64,000 nucleotides of DNA from Geomonas agri (GCF_020179605.1 NZ_JAINZO010000002.1:310001-374000), one strand, 5' to 3'; numbered from the stretch's first letter, positions 25,760 through 34,788 are shown. A program made the numbers and translations. Notes: generated by a model from the letters alone, not told the origin.

Positions 25760-26434
25760 ATGAAAGGTCTCAACACGAAACTCCTCACAGTTATGACCAT
25801 GATCGCAACCGCGCTTTTGGCAGCGTCTCCCCTGACTGCTACTGCCGCGGAATCCGGCGCTGCAGGCAAGGCCGCCCATAGAACCGCCGCAACCGAACAG
25901 GCAGAACGGATGGAACTTAAAATAGGCTGGGTCACCGTCGCCAACGACGGTTCCCTGCACGTCGACTTCAGCGTCAAGGACGGCAACGGCAAGGCGGTCA
26001 CGGGATTAACCAAGGACGACATCGCCGCGGTATCGTTCGGGCGTATGGGTTACGAGGACGAGGTCGGTTTGAGGACGGTAGTGGGCCAACCGAACAAGAT
26101 CTGGCTGAGCTACCTGGAGAAGCGCCGTGACGGGCAGGGCGTTGAGCGGAACCGTGGCGTCGTCGCACTTGGGGCGAAGGATCGTCTCATTGAGGAAGGG
26201 GACGGCAGCTACAGCCTCGAGGTCAAAAGACCGGCGCGACTGCTGACCAAGTTCAGCTATGAGCCGATGGCCGAGACCGGCGTGCTGCTCAGGATCAAGA
26301 AGGATGGCGGTGCGCAAGGGCGCGACTCGTATTTCTGGCGTCCCGCGCTGGCGAAGAGGATCGAAGTTCCCAAGATGCTGGCGCGCGAAGAAGGCGGTCG
26401 CCCCCTGAGCAGCAAGCCCCGCGCCTGGAACTAA
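25760..26434 (+). CDS. Secreted protein resembling the N-terminal domain of OmcA/MtrC cytochromes, no haem motifs
   Basis: The 224-residue protein has a Sec signal peptide (about 1-29, ending A-T-A-A-E) and AGGAGGAC as ribosome site. The mature part has the order seen in the N-terminal Ig-like domain of OmcA/MtrC-family decahaem cytochromes: L-H-V-D-F-S-V-K-D-G-N-G-K-A-V-T-G-L-T-K-D-D-I, then W-L-S-Y-L, then G-D-G-S-Y-S-L-E-V. No C-x-x-C-H is present, so it is not a cytochrome. The likeness is from pattern recognition, not a search. It may be a periplasmic or surface accessory protein. Divergent from mocR. Confidence 0.6.
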   Translation: MKGLNTKLLTVMTMIATALLAASPLTATAAESGAAGKAAHRTAATEQAERMELKIGWVTVANDGSLHVDFSVKDGNGKAVTGLTKDDIAAVSFGRMGYEDEVGLRTVVGQPNKIWLSYLEKRRDGQGVERNRGVVALGAKDRLIEEGDGSYSLEVKRPARLLTKFSYEPMAETGVLLRIKKDGGAQGRDSYFWRPALAKRIEVPKMLAREEGGRPLSSKPRAWN

Positions 26435-26444
26435 TCTGGAGGGC

Positions 26445-26482
26445 AAAAGGGGACACGCACCTTACGGGGCCAGTCCCCTTTT
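26445..26482. terminator. Hairpin (family B repeat), bidirectional, overlapping the 3' end of yhcC
   Basis: AAAAGGGGAC (26445-26454) and GTCCCCTTTT (26473-26482) are perfect 10-bp arms. It ends the plus-strand secreted-protein gene and, on the minus strand, provides the last codons and stop of the radical SAM gene. Confidence 0.7.
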
Positions 26483-27379
26483 GTCACCCTGCCTGGTCTT
26501 TCTCCGCTCCAGTTCGTGATCGATGCAGTTCAGCACCTCGAACTTGGCCAGCGACCAGAGCGGCGCGATCAGATCCTTCCTGTTCCCATCTCCAGTCAGG
26601 CGCTGCACCACGATCTTTGGGTCGAGCCGCTCCAGGAAATCGCAGACCAGCCCCACGTAGCTGTCGCGGTCCAAAAGCTGTACCGTCCCTGCCTGGTACA
26701 GCTCGGCTAGGCGAGTGCCGCGCATCACGTGCAGGAGATGGATCTTCACCCCGTCCACCCCGGCCCGGTTCAGGAACTCCGCGCCGGAAAGCATCTCCTC
26801 CCGGCTCTCCCCCGGGAGCCCCAGGATGATATGGGCGCAGACCCGGATGCCGCGTTTTTGACATTCATGGACGGCGCTACTGAACGAGACGAGGTCGTGG
26901 CCGCGGTTGATGGCAGACAGGGTACGGTCGAGCGGCGACTGCAGGCCGAGTTCCAGCCAGAAGTAACAGCGCCGGGCGTACTCGGCAAGCAGGTCGAGGG
27001 TTTCGGTCGGGAGACAATCCGGGCGGGTGCCAACGATGAGTCCGACGACGTCGGGCACGGAAAGCGCCTCGTCATAGAGCCGGCGCAGATGTTCCACCGG
27101 CGCGTAGGTGTTGGAGTAGGACTGAAAGTAGGCGATGAAGCGGGCCGCCTTGTACTTCCTGACCATGACCTCCTTGGCGTGCTCCAGCTGTTCGGCGACG
27201 CCGACACCCAGAAGGATGCCGTAGGAGCCGGAGCCCTTACCGCCGCAGAAGATGCACCCTTCCGTCCCGACGCTGCCGTCGCGGTTGGGGCAGGTGAAGC
27301 CGGCGTCCACCGAGAGCCGCTGCACCTTGCACCCGAACACCCGCTTCAGCTCTTCAGAAAATGCATTGTAGCGCTGCAT
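26462..27379 (-). CDS. Radical SAM protein, YhcC/TIGR01212 family
   Basis: The 305-residue protein has a Cys cluster at C30, C42 and C45 (C-P-N-R-D-G then G-C-I-F-C-G-G), the long-spaced variant typical of YhcC. Y-F-Q-S-Y-S-N-T-Y-A, G-T-R-P-D-C-L-P, L-E-L-G-L-Q-S and H-I-I-L-G-L-P-G-E line the SAM barrel. The family lies near Elp3-type proteins; the substrate is not known. The C-terminal residues are encoded inside a dispersed hairpin repeat, so this end has probably changed by repeat insertion. The start ATG 27377-27379 is supported by GAGGAGATTTC. Confidence 0.9.
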   Translation of the reverse strand: MQRYNAFSEELKRVFGCKVQRLSVDAGFTCPNRDGSVGTEGCIFCGGKGSGSYGILLGVGVAEQLEHAKEVMVRKYKAARFIAYFQSYSNTYAPVEHLRRLYDEALSVPDVVGLIVGTRPDCLPTETLDLLAEYARRCYFWLELGLQSPLDRTLSAINRGHDLVSFSSAVHECQKRGIRVCAHIILGLPGESREEMLSGAEFLNRAGVDGVKIHLLHVMRGTRLAELYQAGTVQLLDRDSYVGLVCDFLERLDPKIVVQRLTGDGNRKDLIAPLWSLAKFEVLNCIDHELERRKTRQGDKRGLAP

Positions 27380-27513
27380 GAAATCTCCTCGGCTTCTCTT
27401 CTAACATAGATGGCGGCACTGGATCAATGACGGTGCTCCTCAACCTTAACTTCAACCTTGACCTGCCTTTTCAGTTGCCTCCCCCACCCAAACCCTGTAT
27501 CTTCAACCGGGTC

Positions 27514-30015
27514 ATGCAAAAGTACTTTTCAGCTCTCGCCATCGAGCAGCTCCGCACCGCAATCACCGAAGCAAACGGCAACGAAGTCTTCTTTTTGGGT
27601 CGCACCGACGAGGCGCGCATCGTCGTGACTGTGGAGCCGCTCGCACGCGGCAACAAGGACGCGGTCCCCGCCATCATGATTGCCTGCTCCTTCGGCGATG
27701 TGGTCATCCACAACCACCCTTCTGGCAACCTCACCCCCTCGCAACCCGACATCGAGATCGCTTCGCTCCTGGGCAACCAGGGGGTTGGCTTCTACATCGT
27801 CAACAACGACGCCTCCCGAGCCAACCAGGTGGTCGCCCCCTTCGCCCGCAAGGTCGTGGAGCGCCTCTCCTATCCCGAAGTGGAACATTTCTACGCGCCC
27901 GACGGCGTGCTGGCCCAGGCCCTCCCTGGCTACGAACACCGCCCCGAGCAGAGCCGGATGGCGCTCAACCTCTCCGAAGCCTTCAACGAGGAGAAAGTCG
28001 CCATCGTCGAGGCGGGGACCGGTACCGGCAAGTCGCTGGCCTACCTGCTTCCCGCCGCCCTCTGGTCGGTGCGCAACAAGGAGCGGGTGGTCGTCTCCAC
28101 CAACACCATCAACCTGCAGGAGCAGCTGATCCAGAAGGATATCCCGTTTTTGCAGCAGCACGCCGGGGTGCAGTTCCGGGCGGTGCTGGTCAAGGGGCGC
28201 GGCAACTACCTCTGCCTCAGGAAGCTCCGCGTCAACGCCGCCGACGCATCGCTTTTCAAGGACGACACTGCCCAGGAATTGGACGCCATCGTGGCGTGGA
28301 GCAAGAAGACCGAGGACGGCTGCCGCGGCGACCTCGCCTTCATCCCCAAGGACGAGGTATGGGAAGAGCTCTGCTGCGAGTCGGACCAATGCGGCCGGGT
28401 GAAATGCCCCGAGTACCCGCGCTGCTTCTTCTACAAGGCCCGGCGCGAGGCGGCCGGCGCTGACCTCCTCGTGGTCAACCACGCCCTGCTTTTGGCTGAT
28501 CTCTCGGTGCGCCAGGAGACCGGCTACGACGCCACCGCCATCCTCCCCCCGTTCACCCGGCTCATCTTCGACGAGGGGCATCACCTGGAGGACGTTGCCA
28601 CCAACTTCCTCTCCAGCCAGGTCTCGCGTCTGGGGCTGGTGAAGCTTTTGGGCAAACTGCAGCACCCCAGAAAGGCACACCGCGGCGTGTTGCCGCAGCT
28701 ATCCACCCAGCTTTCCGCCGCCGTCCCGGAATCGCAGGACGACCTCTACCTGGAGATCGCCGAAGTGCTGGAGGGGAGGCTGATCCCCCGGAGGGTTGCG
28801 GTGCTGGACGCGGTGACCCGCGGCATGGACCAGATCGGCGAGGCGCTGTTTAAGAAGCTGAAGAAGGACGGGGTCGAGCAGAAGTTGCGGGTGACGCCGG
28901 CGATTTATAGCACGCCGCTCTGGCTGGAGGTCACCCCCCACATTGAGCACATGGCCAAGGAGCTGTCAGACTACGCCCTCGCCATGCAGGTGTTCTTAAA
29001 GGGGTGCGAGAAACTTTCCGACAAGGTGCTGGAAAAGCTGGCCGGCCCACTCACCGACCTGCGGGGAGTAAAAGGCAGAATCGAGTGCGCCGTCGATGCA
29101 CTTAGGTTCTTCTTGGCGCGCGAGGACGAGTTCTGCCGCTGGTTCGAGTTGAGAAAGGGGCCCCTGGTCAAGCTCTGCTGCTCTCCGCTGGAGGTGGCCG
29201 ACTCGATCAAGAAAGCGATCCTGGACCGCTTCAAGACCGTGGTGCTAACCTCGGCGACGCTTGCCATCGGCGAGAAATTCGACTTTTTGAAGCACCGCAC
29301 CGGCATCGAACTGCTCGCCAAGGACCGGGTCAGCGAGCTTTTGCTTCCCTCCCCGTTCGACTACGCACACCAGGCGCTGGTGGTGGTCCCGGCGGACATG
29401 CCTGAGCCGACCTCACCCATGTTCGAGGCCCGGCTCTGCAGCCACCTGCTGGACGCACTGAAAATCTCGCAGGGGCGCGCCTTCGTGCTCTTCACCTCAT
29501 ACGATCTGCTTATCAGGGTCTACAACCGCCTGGCCGAACCGCTCAAGGCCGCCGGCCTCACCCCCATGCGCCAGGGGGAGACCAATCGACACATGCTCCT
29601 CTCCAAGTTCCGCAACTCGCTCAACCCGGTGCTGTTCGGTACTGATTCCTTTTGGGAGGGAGTGGACGTGCAGGGGCGGGGGCTGGAGCTGGTGGTGATC
29701 ACCCGGCTTCCGTTTCGGGTCCCCACAGAGCCGATCCTGGAGGCGAGGAGCGAGCACATCACCGCCAAGGGGGGCGATCCCTTCATGAGCTACACGGTGC
29801 CGCAGGCGGTGATCAAGTTCAAACAGGGCTTCGGGAGGTTGATCCGGAGCAAGGAGGACCGCGGCGCCGTCCTGATCCTGGATTCCAGGGTCCTCACCAA
29901 GAACTACGGCAAGATCTTCCTCACTGCCCTGCACGGGGTCACCGTCCAGAAGGCGCCGGAAGAAGAGATCTGCCACCGGCTCCAGGCCTTCTTCGCGCCG
30001 TCACAGCAGTCCTGA
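27514..30015 (+). CDS. JAB/MPN-domain fused to DinG-family Fe-S helicase
   Basis: The predicted protein has 833 residues. Positions 1-125 form a RadC/JAB-type domain with V-I-H-N-H-P-S-G at 64-71 and Asp79 completing the H-x-H...D metal site. The helicase part has Walker A A-G-T-G-T-G-K-S at 167-174, cysteines ~288, 293, 298 and 304 for a 4Fe-4S cluster, and D-E-G-H box at 353-356. Later motifs include F-W-E-G-V-D-V-Q-G and Q-x-F-G-R-L-I-R. Such proteins resolve DNA or R-loop structures. A frame 29 codons longer exists, but neither start has a clear ribosome site, so the exact start is uncertain. Divergent from yhcC. Confidence 0.85.
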   Translation: MQKYFSALAIEQLRTAITEANGNEVFFLGRTDEARIVVTVEPLARGNKDAVPAIMIACSFGDVVIHNHPSGNLTPSQPDIEIASLLGNQGVGFYIVNNDASRANQVVAPFARKVVERLSYPEVEHFYAPDGVLAQALPGYEHRPEQSRMALNLSEAFNEEKVAIVEAGTGTGKSLAYLLPAALWSVRNKERVVVSTNTINLQEQLIQKDIPFLQQHAGVQFRAVLVKGRGNYLCLRKLRVNAADASLFKDDTAQELDAIVAWSKKTEDGCRGDLAFIPKDEVWEELCCESDQCGRVKCPEYPRCFFYKARREAAGADLLVVNHALLLADLSVRQETGYDATAILPPFTRLIFDEGHHLEDVATNFLSSQVSRLGLVKLLGKLQHPRKAHRGVLPQLSTQLSAAVPESQDDLYLEIAEVLEGRLIPRRVAVLDAVTRGMDQIGEALFKKLKKDGVEQKLRVTPAIYSTPLWLEVTPHIEHMAKELSDYALAMQVFLKGCEKLSDKVLEKLAGPLTDLRGVKGRIECAVDALRFFLAREDEFCRWFELRKGPLVKLCCSPLEVADSIKKAILDRFKTVVLTSATLAIGEKFDFLKHRTGIELLAKDRVSELLLPSPFDYAHQALVVVPADMPEPTSPMFEARLCSHLLDALKISQGRAFVLFTSYDLLIRVYNRLAEPLKAAGLTPMRQGETNRHMLLSKFRNSLNPVLFGTDSFWEGVDVQGRGLELVVITRLPFRVPTEPILEARSEHITAKGGDPFMSYTVPQAVIKFKQGFGRLIRSKEDRGAVLILDSRVLTKNYGKIFLTALHGVTVQKAPEEEICHRLQAFFAPSQQS

Positions 30016-30031
30016 GCCCAAAGCAGTGGTC

Positions 30032-30769
30032 CTACTGCTGGAGCCCCCGGGCCACCGTCACCGCCACCACAGCGGCGACGTCCGCATCGCGCAGGGCATC
30101 GACGCAGGCGCCCAGGGTGCTGCCCGTGGTAAAGACATCGTCCACCAATAGCACCCGCTTTCCCGCCAGCGCCGTGGGATTGCGCACCCCGAAAGCCCCC
30201 TTCACGTTAGTCACCCTGTCGCCCGCATCGAGCCCGGTCTGGGGGTCGGTCCAGCGGAGCCGGCGCAGGTTTCCCACCACTTGCGGCACCCGTAATTTTT
30301 TGCCGAGCACCTCACCAATCAGCTGCGACTGGTTATAGCCGCGCTGCCGAAGCCTCTTGCGGTGCAGCGGCACCGGGACCACGCAGTCCGGCTTCGCCTC
30401 CCCCAGGAACTGTTCCAGCCTTTGGAAAGCCAGCACCCCCAGGGGGTCTGCCAGATGGATCTTGCCGCCGTACTTGAAACGGTGGATCAGTTCCTGAAGC
30501 GGCCCCGCCAGGACCGCCGCCGAGCGGCAGGTATGGAAAGGGGGATGGGAAAGGCAGGCGCCGCAGGTGTGGTCGCAGCCGGCTTCGGTGGCAAAGGGTG
30601 CGCCGCAGCGGGTGCACAGGGGGGATGTGAGGAAGGAGATCTTGCCGAGACAATCGGTACAGATGAAGGGCTGGGGCGGAGTTTCCTCCGCCCCCGTCAC
30701 AGGTATGGCCCCTTTGCAGGCATGGCACAAAGGGGGAAACAGCAGATCGATCAGAGGACGCAAGAGCAT
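30032..30769 (-). CDS. comF: ComF-family phosphoribosyltransferase-like protein
   Basis: The 245-residue protein has an N-terminal zinc-ribbon with C-x2-C pairs (C15-x2-C18, C37-x2-C40, then C-x2-C near 52-55 and C-x2-C near 67-70). A PRTase domain follows, with V-L-L-V-D-D-V-F-T-T-G-S-T as the PRPP-binding loop and R-L-R-Q-R-G-Y-N-Q-S-Q. ComF/GntX proteins support DNA uptake in naturally competent bacteria, and other roles in non-competent ones are unclear. It converges with the DinG fusion gene, with only 16 bases between them. Confidence 0.9.
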   Translation of the reverse strand: MLLRPLIDLLFPPLCHACKGAIPVTGAEETPPQPFICTDCLGKISFLTSPLCTRCGAPFATEAGCDHTCGACLSHPPFHTCRSAAVLAGPLQELIHRFKYGGKIHLADPLGVLAFQRLEQFLGEAKPDCVVPVPLHRKRLRQRGYNQSQLIGEVLGKKLRVPQVVGNLRRLRWTDPQTGLDAGDRVTNVKGAFGVRNPTALAGKRVLLVDDVFTTGSTLGACVDALRDADVAAVVAVTVARGLQQ

Positions 30770-30783
30770 GGTCCCCCCTCTTG

Positions 30784-31437
30784 TTACAGTCCCATGTCCT
30801 CGTTAACCACCAGGACCTTGATGTCGGTGTTCCTGGGCTTCTTCTCAATGATCGTGGTCACGCGGCAGATGCGCTGCGGGGAGTTGCAGTCGGAACAGAA
30901 GCCGGTGGTGGTACAGGGGGTGGAGAGGTTCAGCCTCTTGGCATTGGGCGGCGACGCGTAGGTCCGGATGCGCTGCACCGCGTCCTCGATGCTGCCGTCC
31001 ACCAGCTTGTTGCGGCCCACCACCACGATCACCTTCTGAGGCCCGAAGAACATGGCGGCGGCGCGGTTGCCGTTGCCGTCGATGTTGACCAGGACACCGG
31101 AGAGGGTAACCGCGTTGCTGCCGGTCAGGAAAAGGTCGCAGGTGAGCTGGCGCCTGGTGATCGCCAGTTTCTCCTCCGGCGTAAGCCCCGGCGCGCCGTG
31201 GTTCAGGATCTCCTTGCCCATCCCCTTCAGCTTGTCGGAGAGCTTCAGGTCCGCGATGGAAAGGGAGCCGCCGAAGCCGACGCTTTTCGCCTCGGACGCC
31301 TCGTTGACGATGTAGTGGAAGACCTCTTCGCCGTTATGGCAGTAAAGCGCGTCGAAACCGTTCTTCTTCAGGTTTTCTACTGCCTTCTGGCATTTGTGGG
31401 CGTAGGCCCAGGTGTTCAACTCTTCGGTATTGCTCAT
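30784..31437 (-). CDS. LUD-domain protein (LutC/YkgG-like)
   Basis: The 217 residues match the LUD (DUF162) fold: S-V-G-F-G-G-S-L-S-I near 53-62, T-G-S-N-A-V-T-L-S-G and I-V-V-V-G-R-N-K-L-V near 137-146. Late cysteines in C-T-T-T-G-F-C-S-D-C-N-S-P-Q-R-I-C may bind metal. Relatives are lactate-utilisation subunits, but no lutA or lutB partner is adjacent, and orphan LUD proteins of this size are common in anaerobes. It lies 14 bases upstream of comF on the same strand. Confidence 0.85.
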   Translation of the reverse strand: MSNTEELNTWAYAHKCQKAVENLKKNGFDALYCHNGEEVFHYIVNEASEAKSVGFGGSLSIADLKLSDKLKGMGKEILNHGAPGLTPEEKLAITRRQLTCDLFLTGSNAVTLSGVLVNIDGNGNRAAAMFFGPQKVIVVVGRNKLVDGSIEDAVQRIRTYASPPNAKRLNLSTPCTTTGFCSDCNSPQRICRVTTIIEKKPRNTDIKVLVVNEDMGL

Positions 31438-31493
31438 GACTGCCTCCAGTACCCGTCTTTATCCGCAAATTGTTACGCTCGTCGCTCGGAGCG

Positions 31494-31577
31494 TCCCCGC
31501 CCCCAGAGGGGGAGGGGCAGGGAGGGGTCTATCCGCCGCATGCCCCCCTCCCAACCTCCCCCCTCCGGGGGGAGGAG
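31494..31577. repeat. G/C-rich palindromic intergenic repeat (family A)
   Basis: Blocks of CCCCGCCCCCAGAGGGGGAGGGG and, further on, CCCCCCTCCC...CCCCTCCGGGGGGAGG form nested inverted repeats in the 160-base gap between the LUD and flavoprotein genes. The gap 31438-31597 has no other visible content. Confidence 0.75.
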
Positions 31578-31597
31578 ATGGGTGTCAGCTAGCACGC

Positions 31598-32260
31598 TTA
31601 CCTTTTAGCCAGGTACTCCTTCTCATAGGGCCAGCACTCGCCCATGAAGCCGATCAGATGGCTCATGCGCTCCTTGAAGCCGTTGCGGAACTGGTCCTGC
31701 TCCGGGAAGGAGCGCTTTTCGCGCACGCTGTCGCAAAGGTCCTTGCCCAAGGCGCGCGCCTTCTGGAACAGCGCCTCCTGGTCCGGGAACATGCGCGGCC
31801 CCGCGCCCGGAGTGCCGATGCTGCCGACGTTCTGGGCACCCATGGCGTTGACGATGCGCTGCATGTACTCCAGCGGCTCCTCGTCGCCGCCACCGCCGGA
31901 GGTCTCCACCAGGGCCGAGTATTTCCCTTCCAACGCCGTGAGGTGAATGAGGCCGTTGCAGCGATCCAGGAATGCCTTCAACTGGGCGGTGATGCTCAGG
32001 AGGTAGTTTGGGGTCGCCAGGATGAAGGCGTCGGCCGCCAGGAGCTTATCCTTGATGGTCTCGTACTCGTCCTTCACCGGGCAGATGCCCACCTTGTGAC
32101 AGGCGTCGCAGGCCACGCACGGCTTGATCGGGGTCTCCGAAAGCGAGACGATTTCGATGTCGGCACCCGCCTGCACCGCTCCAGCCAATACCTCTTCCAA
32201 AAGGCGCCCCGTGGTGCCGTTCATGCCGCGGGGGCTGCCGTTGATTGCCAAAATTTTCAT
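31598..32260 (-). CDS. Iron-sulfur flavoprotein / NADPH-dependent FMN reductase family
   Basis: The 220 residues begin M-K-I-L-A-I-N-G-S-P-R, the flavodoxin-like FMN phosphate loop. The Cys motif C-V-A-C-D-A-C-H-K-V-G-I-C-P (C48, C51, C54, C60) is typical of iron-sulfur flavoproteins of anaerobes. F-I-L-A-T-P-N-Y and A-F-L-D-R-C follow. It would move electrons between a ferredoxin-type cluster and FMN; the partner is unknown. Upstream lies gpmI, 56 bases away on the same strand. Confidence 0.88.
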   Translation of the reverse strand: MKILAINGSPRGMNGTTGRLLEEVLAGAVQAGADIEIVSLSETPIKPCVACDACHKVGICPVKDEYETIKDKLLAADAFILATPNYLLSITAQLKAFLDRCNGLIHLTALEGKYSALVETSGGGGDEEPLEYMQRIVNAMGAQNVGSIGTPGAGPRMFPDQEALFQKARALGKDLCDSVREKRSFPEQDQFRNGFKERMSHLIGFMGECWPYEKEYLAKR

Positions 32261-32316
32261 GGTCTTCTCTCCTTCTCTGCTTCTCTTCAGTTTGACTGGT
32301 CAGACGGGGTTACCAA

Positions 32317-33852
32317 CTACGCCAGCAAACTCTTCCCGGTCATCTCCGGCGGTTGCGGCAGGGCGAGGAGTTCCAGCATGGTCGGCGCCAAGTCGGCAAG
32401 AACGCCGGTCCTCAGCTTGACACCCTTCCTGGCGTCATCCACCAGCACCACCGGCGCCATGTCGCAGGTATGCGCCGTGTGCGGTCCACCCTGGTCGTCC
32501 TGCATCATCTCGGCGTTGCCGTGGTCGGCGGTGATGATGGTGATGCCACCCTTGGCGCGCACCTTCTCCACCAGCTTGCCCACGCACTCGTCCACTGCCT
32601 CCACCGCCTTGACCGCTGCGGAGAAGATGCCGGTGTGACCGACCATGTCCGCGTTGGCAAAATTGAGGATGATGACGTCGTACTTGTCCTCGTCGAGCCG
32701 CTTCATCAGTTCCTCGGTGACGAGGTACGCGCTCATCTCCGGCTTCTGGTCGTAGGTGGCGACTTCCTTGGGCGACGGGATCAGGGCGCGGTCTTCGCCG
32801 GGAAAGGCCTCCTCGCGGCCGCCATTGAAGAAGAAGGTAACATGGGCGTACTTCTCGGTCTCGGCGATCCTCAACTGGGTCAGTCCGGCGTTGCTGATCA
32901 CTTCCGGGAAGATGTTGGCCAGGTCCTCCGGTCCGAAGGCGATGGGAAGGCCGAAGGTTTCATCGTAAGAGGTCATGCAGACGTACGAGGCAAGCTTGGG
33001 CCACACCTCTCGCTGAAAGCCGTTGAACTGCGGATCGGTGAAGGCGCGGGTGATCTCGCGGGCGCGGTCGGAGCGGAAGTTGAAGAAGATGAAGCCGTCG
33101 CCGTCGGAGAGCCTGCCCACCGGCTCGCCGCCCGCCATGATGACACTCGGCAGCACAAACTCGTCGGTGACCCCGTCGGCGTAACTTTGCTTCATAGCGG
33201 CATCGGCGCTGGCGTACGGGTTCCCTTCCCCGAGAACCATGGCGCGGTATGCCTTCTCCACGCGGTCCCAGCGGTTGTCACGGTCCATGGCGTAGTAGCG
33301 CCCGATCACCGTCGCTATCTTGCCGAACCCGATGCGTTTGATCTCATCCTCCAGCTGCTGGATGTAGTCGGCGCCACTCTGGGGCGGGGTGTCGCGGCCG
33401 TCCATGAGGCAGTGCACGAAAACCTGGGAGACGCCCTGCCGCTTCGCCATGTCGATCAGCGCATAGAGGTGGGTGTTGTGGGAATGTACCCCGCCGTCGG
33501 AGAGAAGCCCCGCCAGGTGCAGCCTGCCACTTCCCGCCTTCGCCTTGGCCATGCAGTCCAGCAATGCCGGGTTGGTGAAGAAATCGCCATCGCTGATCGA
33601 CTTGCTGATCCGGGTCAGGTCCTGGTAGACCACGCGGCCGGCACCGATGTTGGTGTGCCCGACCTCGGAGTTACCCATCTGCCCGGATGGGAGACCGACC
33701 GCGAGGCCGGAGCCGTCAATCTGGCCGGAGGGGTATTCGGCGGTGAGCCGGTTCATGTTGGGTGTTTTTGCTTGGGCGACGGCGTTGGCTTCCTGTTCGG
33801 GGTTGATCCCCCAGCCGTCGAGGATCATCAAGAGCAGAGGCTTTTTCGGCAT
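32317..33852 (-). CDS. gpmI: 2,3-bisphosphoglycerate-independent phosphoglycerate mutase
   Basis: The 511 residues match the standard length. The N-terminus [11 protein letters not shown] holds metal-binding Asp. The catalytic Ser lies in [11 protein letters not shown] (about 56-66). A-D-H-G-N-A-E-M-M near the end supplies Mn-binding residues. It interconverts 3- and 2-phosphoglycerate in glycolysis and gluconeogenesis, without a cofactor. It follows rlmH across a terminator, so it is partly separated from the proB operon; the ATG is preceded by GGGAGAAA. Confidence 0.97.
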   Translation of the reverse strand: MPKKPLLLMILDGWGINPEQEANAVAQAKTPNMNRLTAEYPSGQIDGSGLAVGLPSGQMGNSEVGHTNIGAGRVVYQDLTRISKSISDGDFFTNPALLDCMAKAKAGSGRLHLAGLLSDGGVHSHNTHLYALIDMAKRQGVSQVFVHCLMDGRDTPPQSGADYIQQLEDEIKRIGFGKIATVIGRYYAMDRDNRWDRVEKAYRAMVLGEGNPYASADAAMKQSYADGVTDEFVLPSVIMAGGEPVGRLSDGDGFIFFNFRSDRAREITRAFTDPQFNGFQREVWPKLASYVCMTSYDETFGLPIAFGPEDLANIFPEVISNAGLTQLRIAETEKYAHVTFFFNGGREEAFPGEDRALIPSPKEVATYDQKPEMSAYLVTEELMKRLDEDKYDVIILNFANADMVGHTGIFSAAVKAVEAVDECVGKLVEKVRAKGGITIITADHGNAEMMQDDQGGPHTAHTCDMAPVVLVDDARKGVKLRTGVLADLAPTMLELLALPQPPEMTGKSLLA

Positions 33853-33888
33853 GGCATTTCTCCCTCATTAGAGTTATTAGATCCAATT

Positions 33889-33919
33889 AAAAAAGGTGAA
33901 GCAGAACGTCTTCACCTTT
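33889..33919 (-). terminator. Rho-independent terminator between rlmH and gpmI
   Basis: On the minus strand AAAGGTGAAG and CTTCACCTTT (10 bp, perfect) enclose an 8-base loop and are followed by TTTTTT. It closes the proB-...-rlmH transcript or attenuates reading into gpmI. Confidence 0.88.
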
Positions 33920-33934
33920 GAAACAACCAGTTAC

Positions 33935-34399
33935 CTACTCATGATGATACGGTTCACCATTAATGATGGTGAAGCCGCGGTAGATCTGCTCCAGCAGGAA
34001 CACCCTCACCATCTGGTGGGTGAGCGTCATGCGGGAGAGCGAAATGGTTTTGAAAGCCTGGGCCCGGAAGCTGTCAGTGAAGCCGTAGGCCCCACCGATG
34101 GCGAAGACCAGGTCCTGGGTCCCCTGGTCACGATTCCTGGACAGGAAGGTGGCGAGTTCAGGGGAACTCATCTGCTCCCCCCTCTCGTCCAGGAGCACCA
34201 GCTTACCCCCCTTGGGGATCAGCTTGGCAAGGCGCTCACATTCGCGCTCCCGCATGGTTGCGGCCTGCGCCCCTTTTTCCTCGCGGGCTTCCAGGATCTC
34301 CAGCGGTGCGTACCGCCTGACCCTTCCCGCGTACTCTTCGATGCCAGTGCGGACCCAGCTCTCCTGGGTCTTGCCGACCCAAAGGAGCTTCAGTCTCAT
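33935..34399 (-). CDS. rlmH: 23S rRNA (pseudouridine1915-N3)-methyltransferase RlmH
   Basis: The 154 residues are the RlmH SPOUT fold. The N-terminus is M-R-L-K-L-L-W-V-G-K-T, and the C-terminal knot is F-A-I-G-G-A-Y-G-F followed by S-L-S-R-M-T-L-T-H-Q-M-V-R-V-F-L-L-E-Q-I-Y-R. It methylates a pseudouridine in helix 69 of 23S rRNA. It overlaps rsfS by 4 bases (ATGA) and, with nadD and proA, forms a common delta-proteobacterial gene order. Confidence 0.96.
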   Translation of the reverse strand: MRLKLLWVGKTQESWVRTGIEEYAGRVRRYAPLEILEAREEKGAQAATMRERECERLAKLIPKGGKLVLLDERGEQMSSPELATFLSRNRDQGTQDLVFAIGGAYGFTDSFRAQAFKTISLSRMTLTHQMVRVFLLEQIYRGFTIINGEPYHHE

Positions 34400-34788
34400 T
34401 TCTCTTTATGCTCCCAGAGATATTCCTCGGGGATCTCGATCTGCGGAGCACGGCTCCAGAGCTCGTCCAGGTTGTAGATCTTGCGCACCTCTTCCTGGAA
34501 CAGGTGCACGATCACGTCGCCGAAGTCGACCACCACCCAGCGCCCCTCGTCGTACCCCTCGGTGTCGATAGCCTTGTCGATCGGCTTGAGTCCCTGCTTA
34601 ACCGAGTCCGCCATGGCCTGCACCTGGCGGTCGGAGCGCCCGGTGGCCAGCACCAGGTAGTCGGCGATGCTGGAAATCTTCTTGATCTCGAGCACTTTGA
34701 CGTCGAGGGCCTTCTTGTCCAGGGCGAAAGCCGCACATTTCACGGCGCGTTCCACGGCCGGAATCATTACTTCCTTATCTTGCATCAA
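34396..34788 (-). CDS. rsfS: Ribosomal silencing factor RsfS
   Basis: The 130-residue RsfS/Iojap family protein carries A-L-D-K-K-A-L-D-V-K-V-L-E-I, D-Y-L-V-L-A-T-G-R-S-D-R-Q-V-Q-A, and the end D-F-G-D-V-I-V-H-L-F-Q-E-E-V-R-K-I-Y-N-L-D-E-L-W. It binds L14 and keeps subunits apart when nutrients are short. It overlaps nadD by 14 bases and rlmH by 4. Confidence 0.96.
   Translation of the reverse strand: MMQDKEVMIPAVERAVKCAAFALDKKALDVKVLEIKKISSIADYLVLATGRSDRQVQAMADSVKQGLKPIDKAIDTEGYDEGRWVVVDFGDVIVHLFQEEVRKIYNLDELWSRAPQIEIPEEYLWEHKEK

Noticed and set aside
32353..33921. 522-codon plus-strand frame antisense to gpmI
   Set aside because: Shadow of a complete, well-conserved gpmI.
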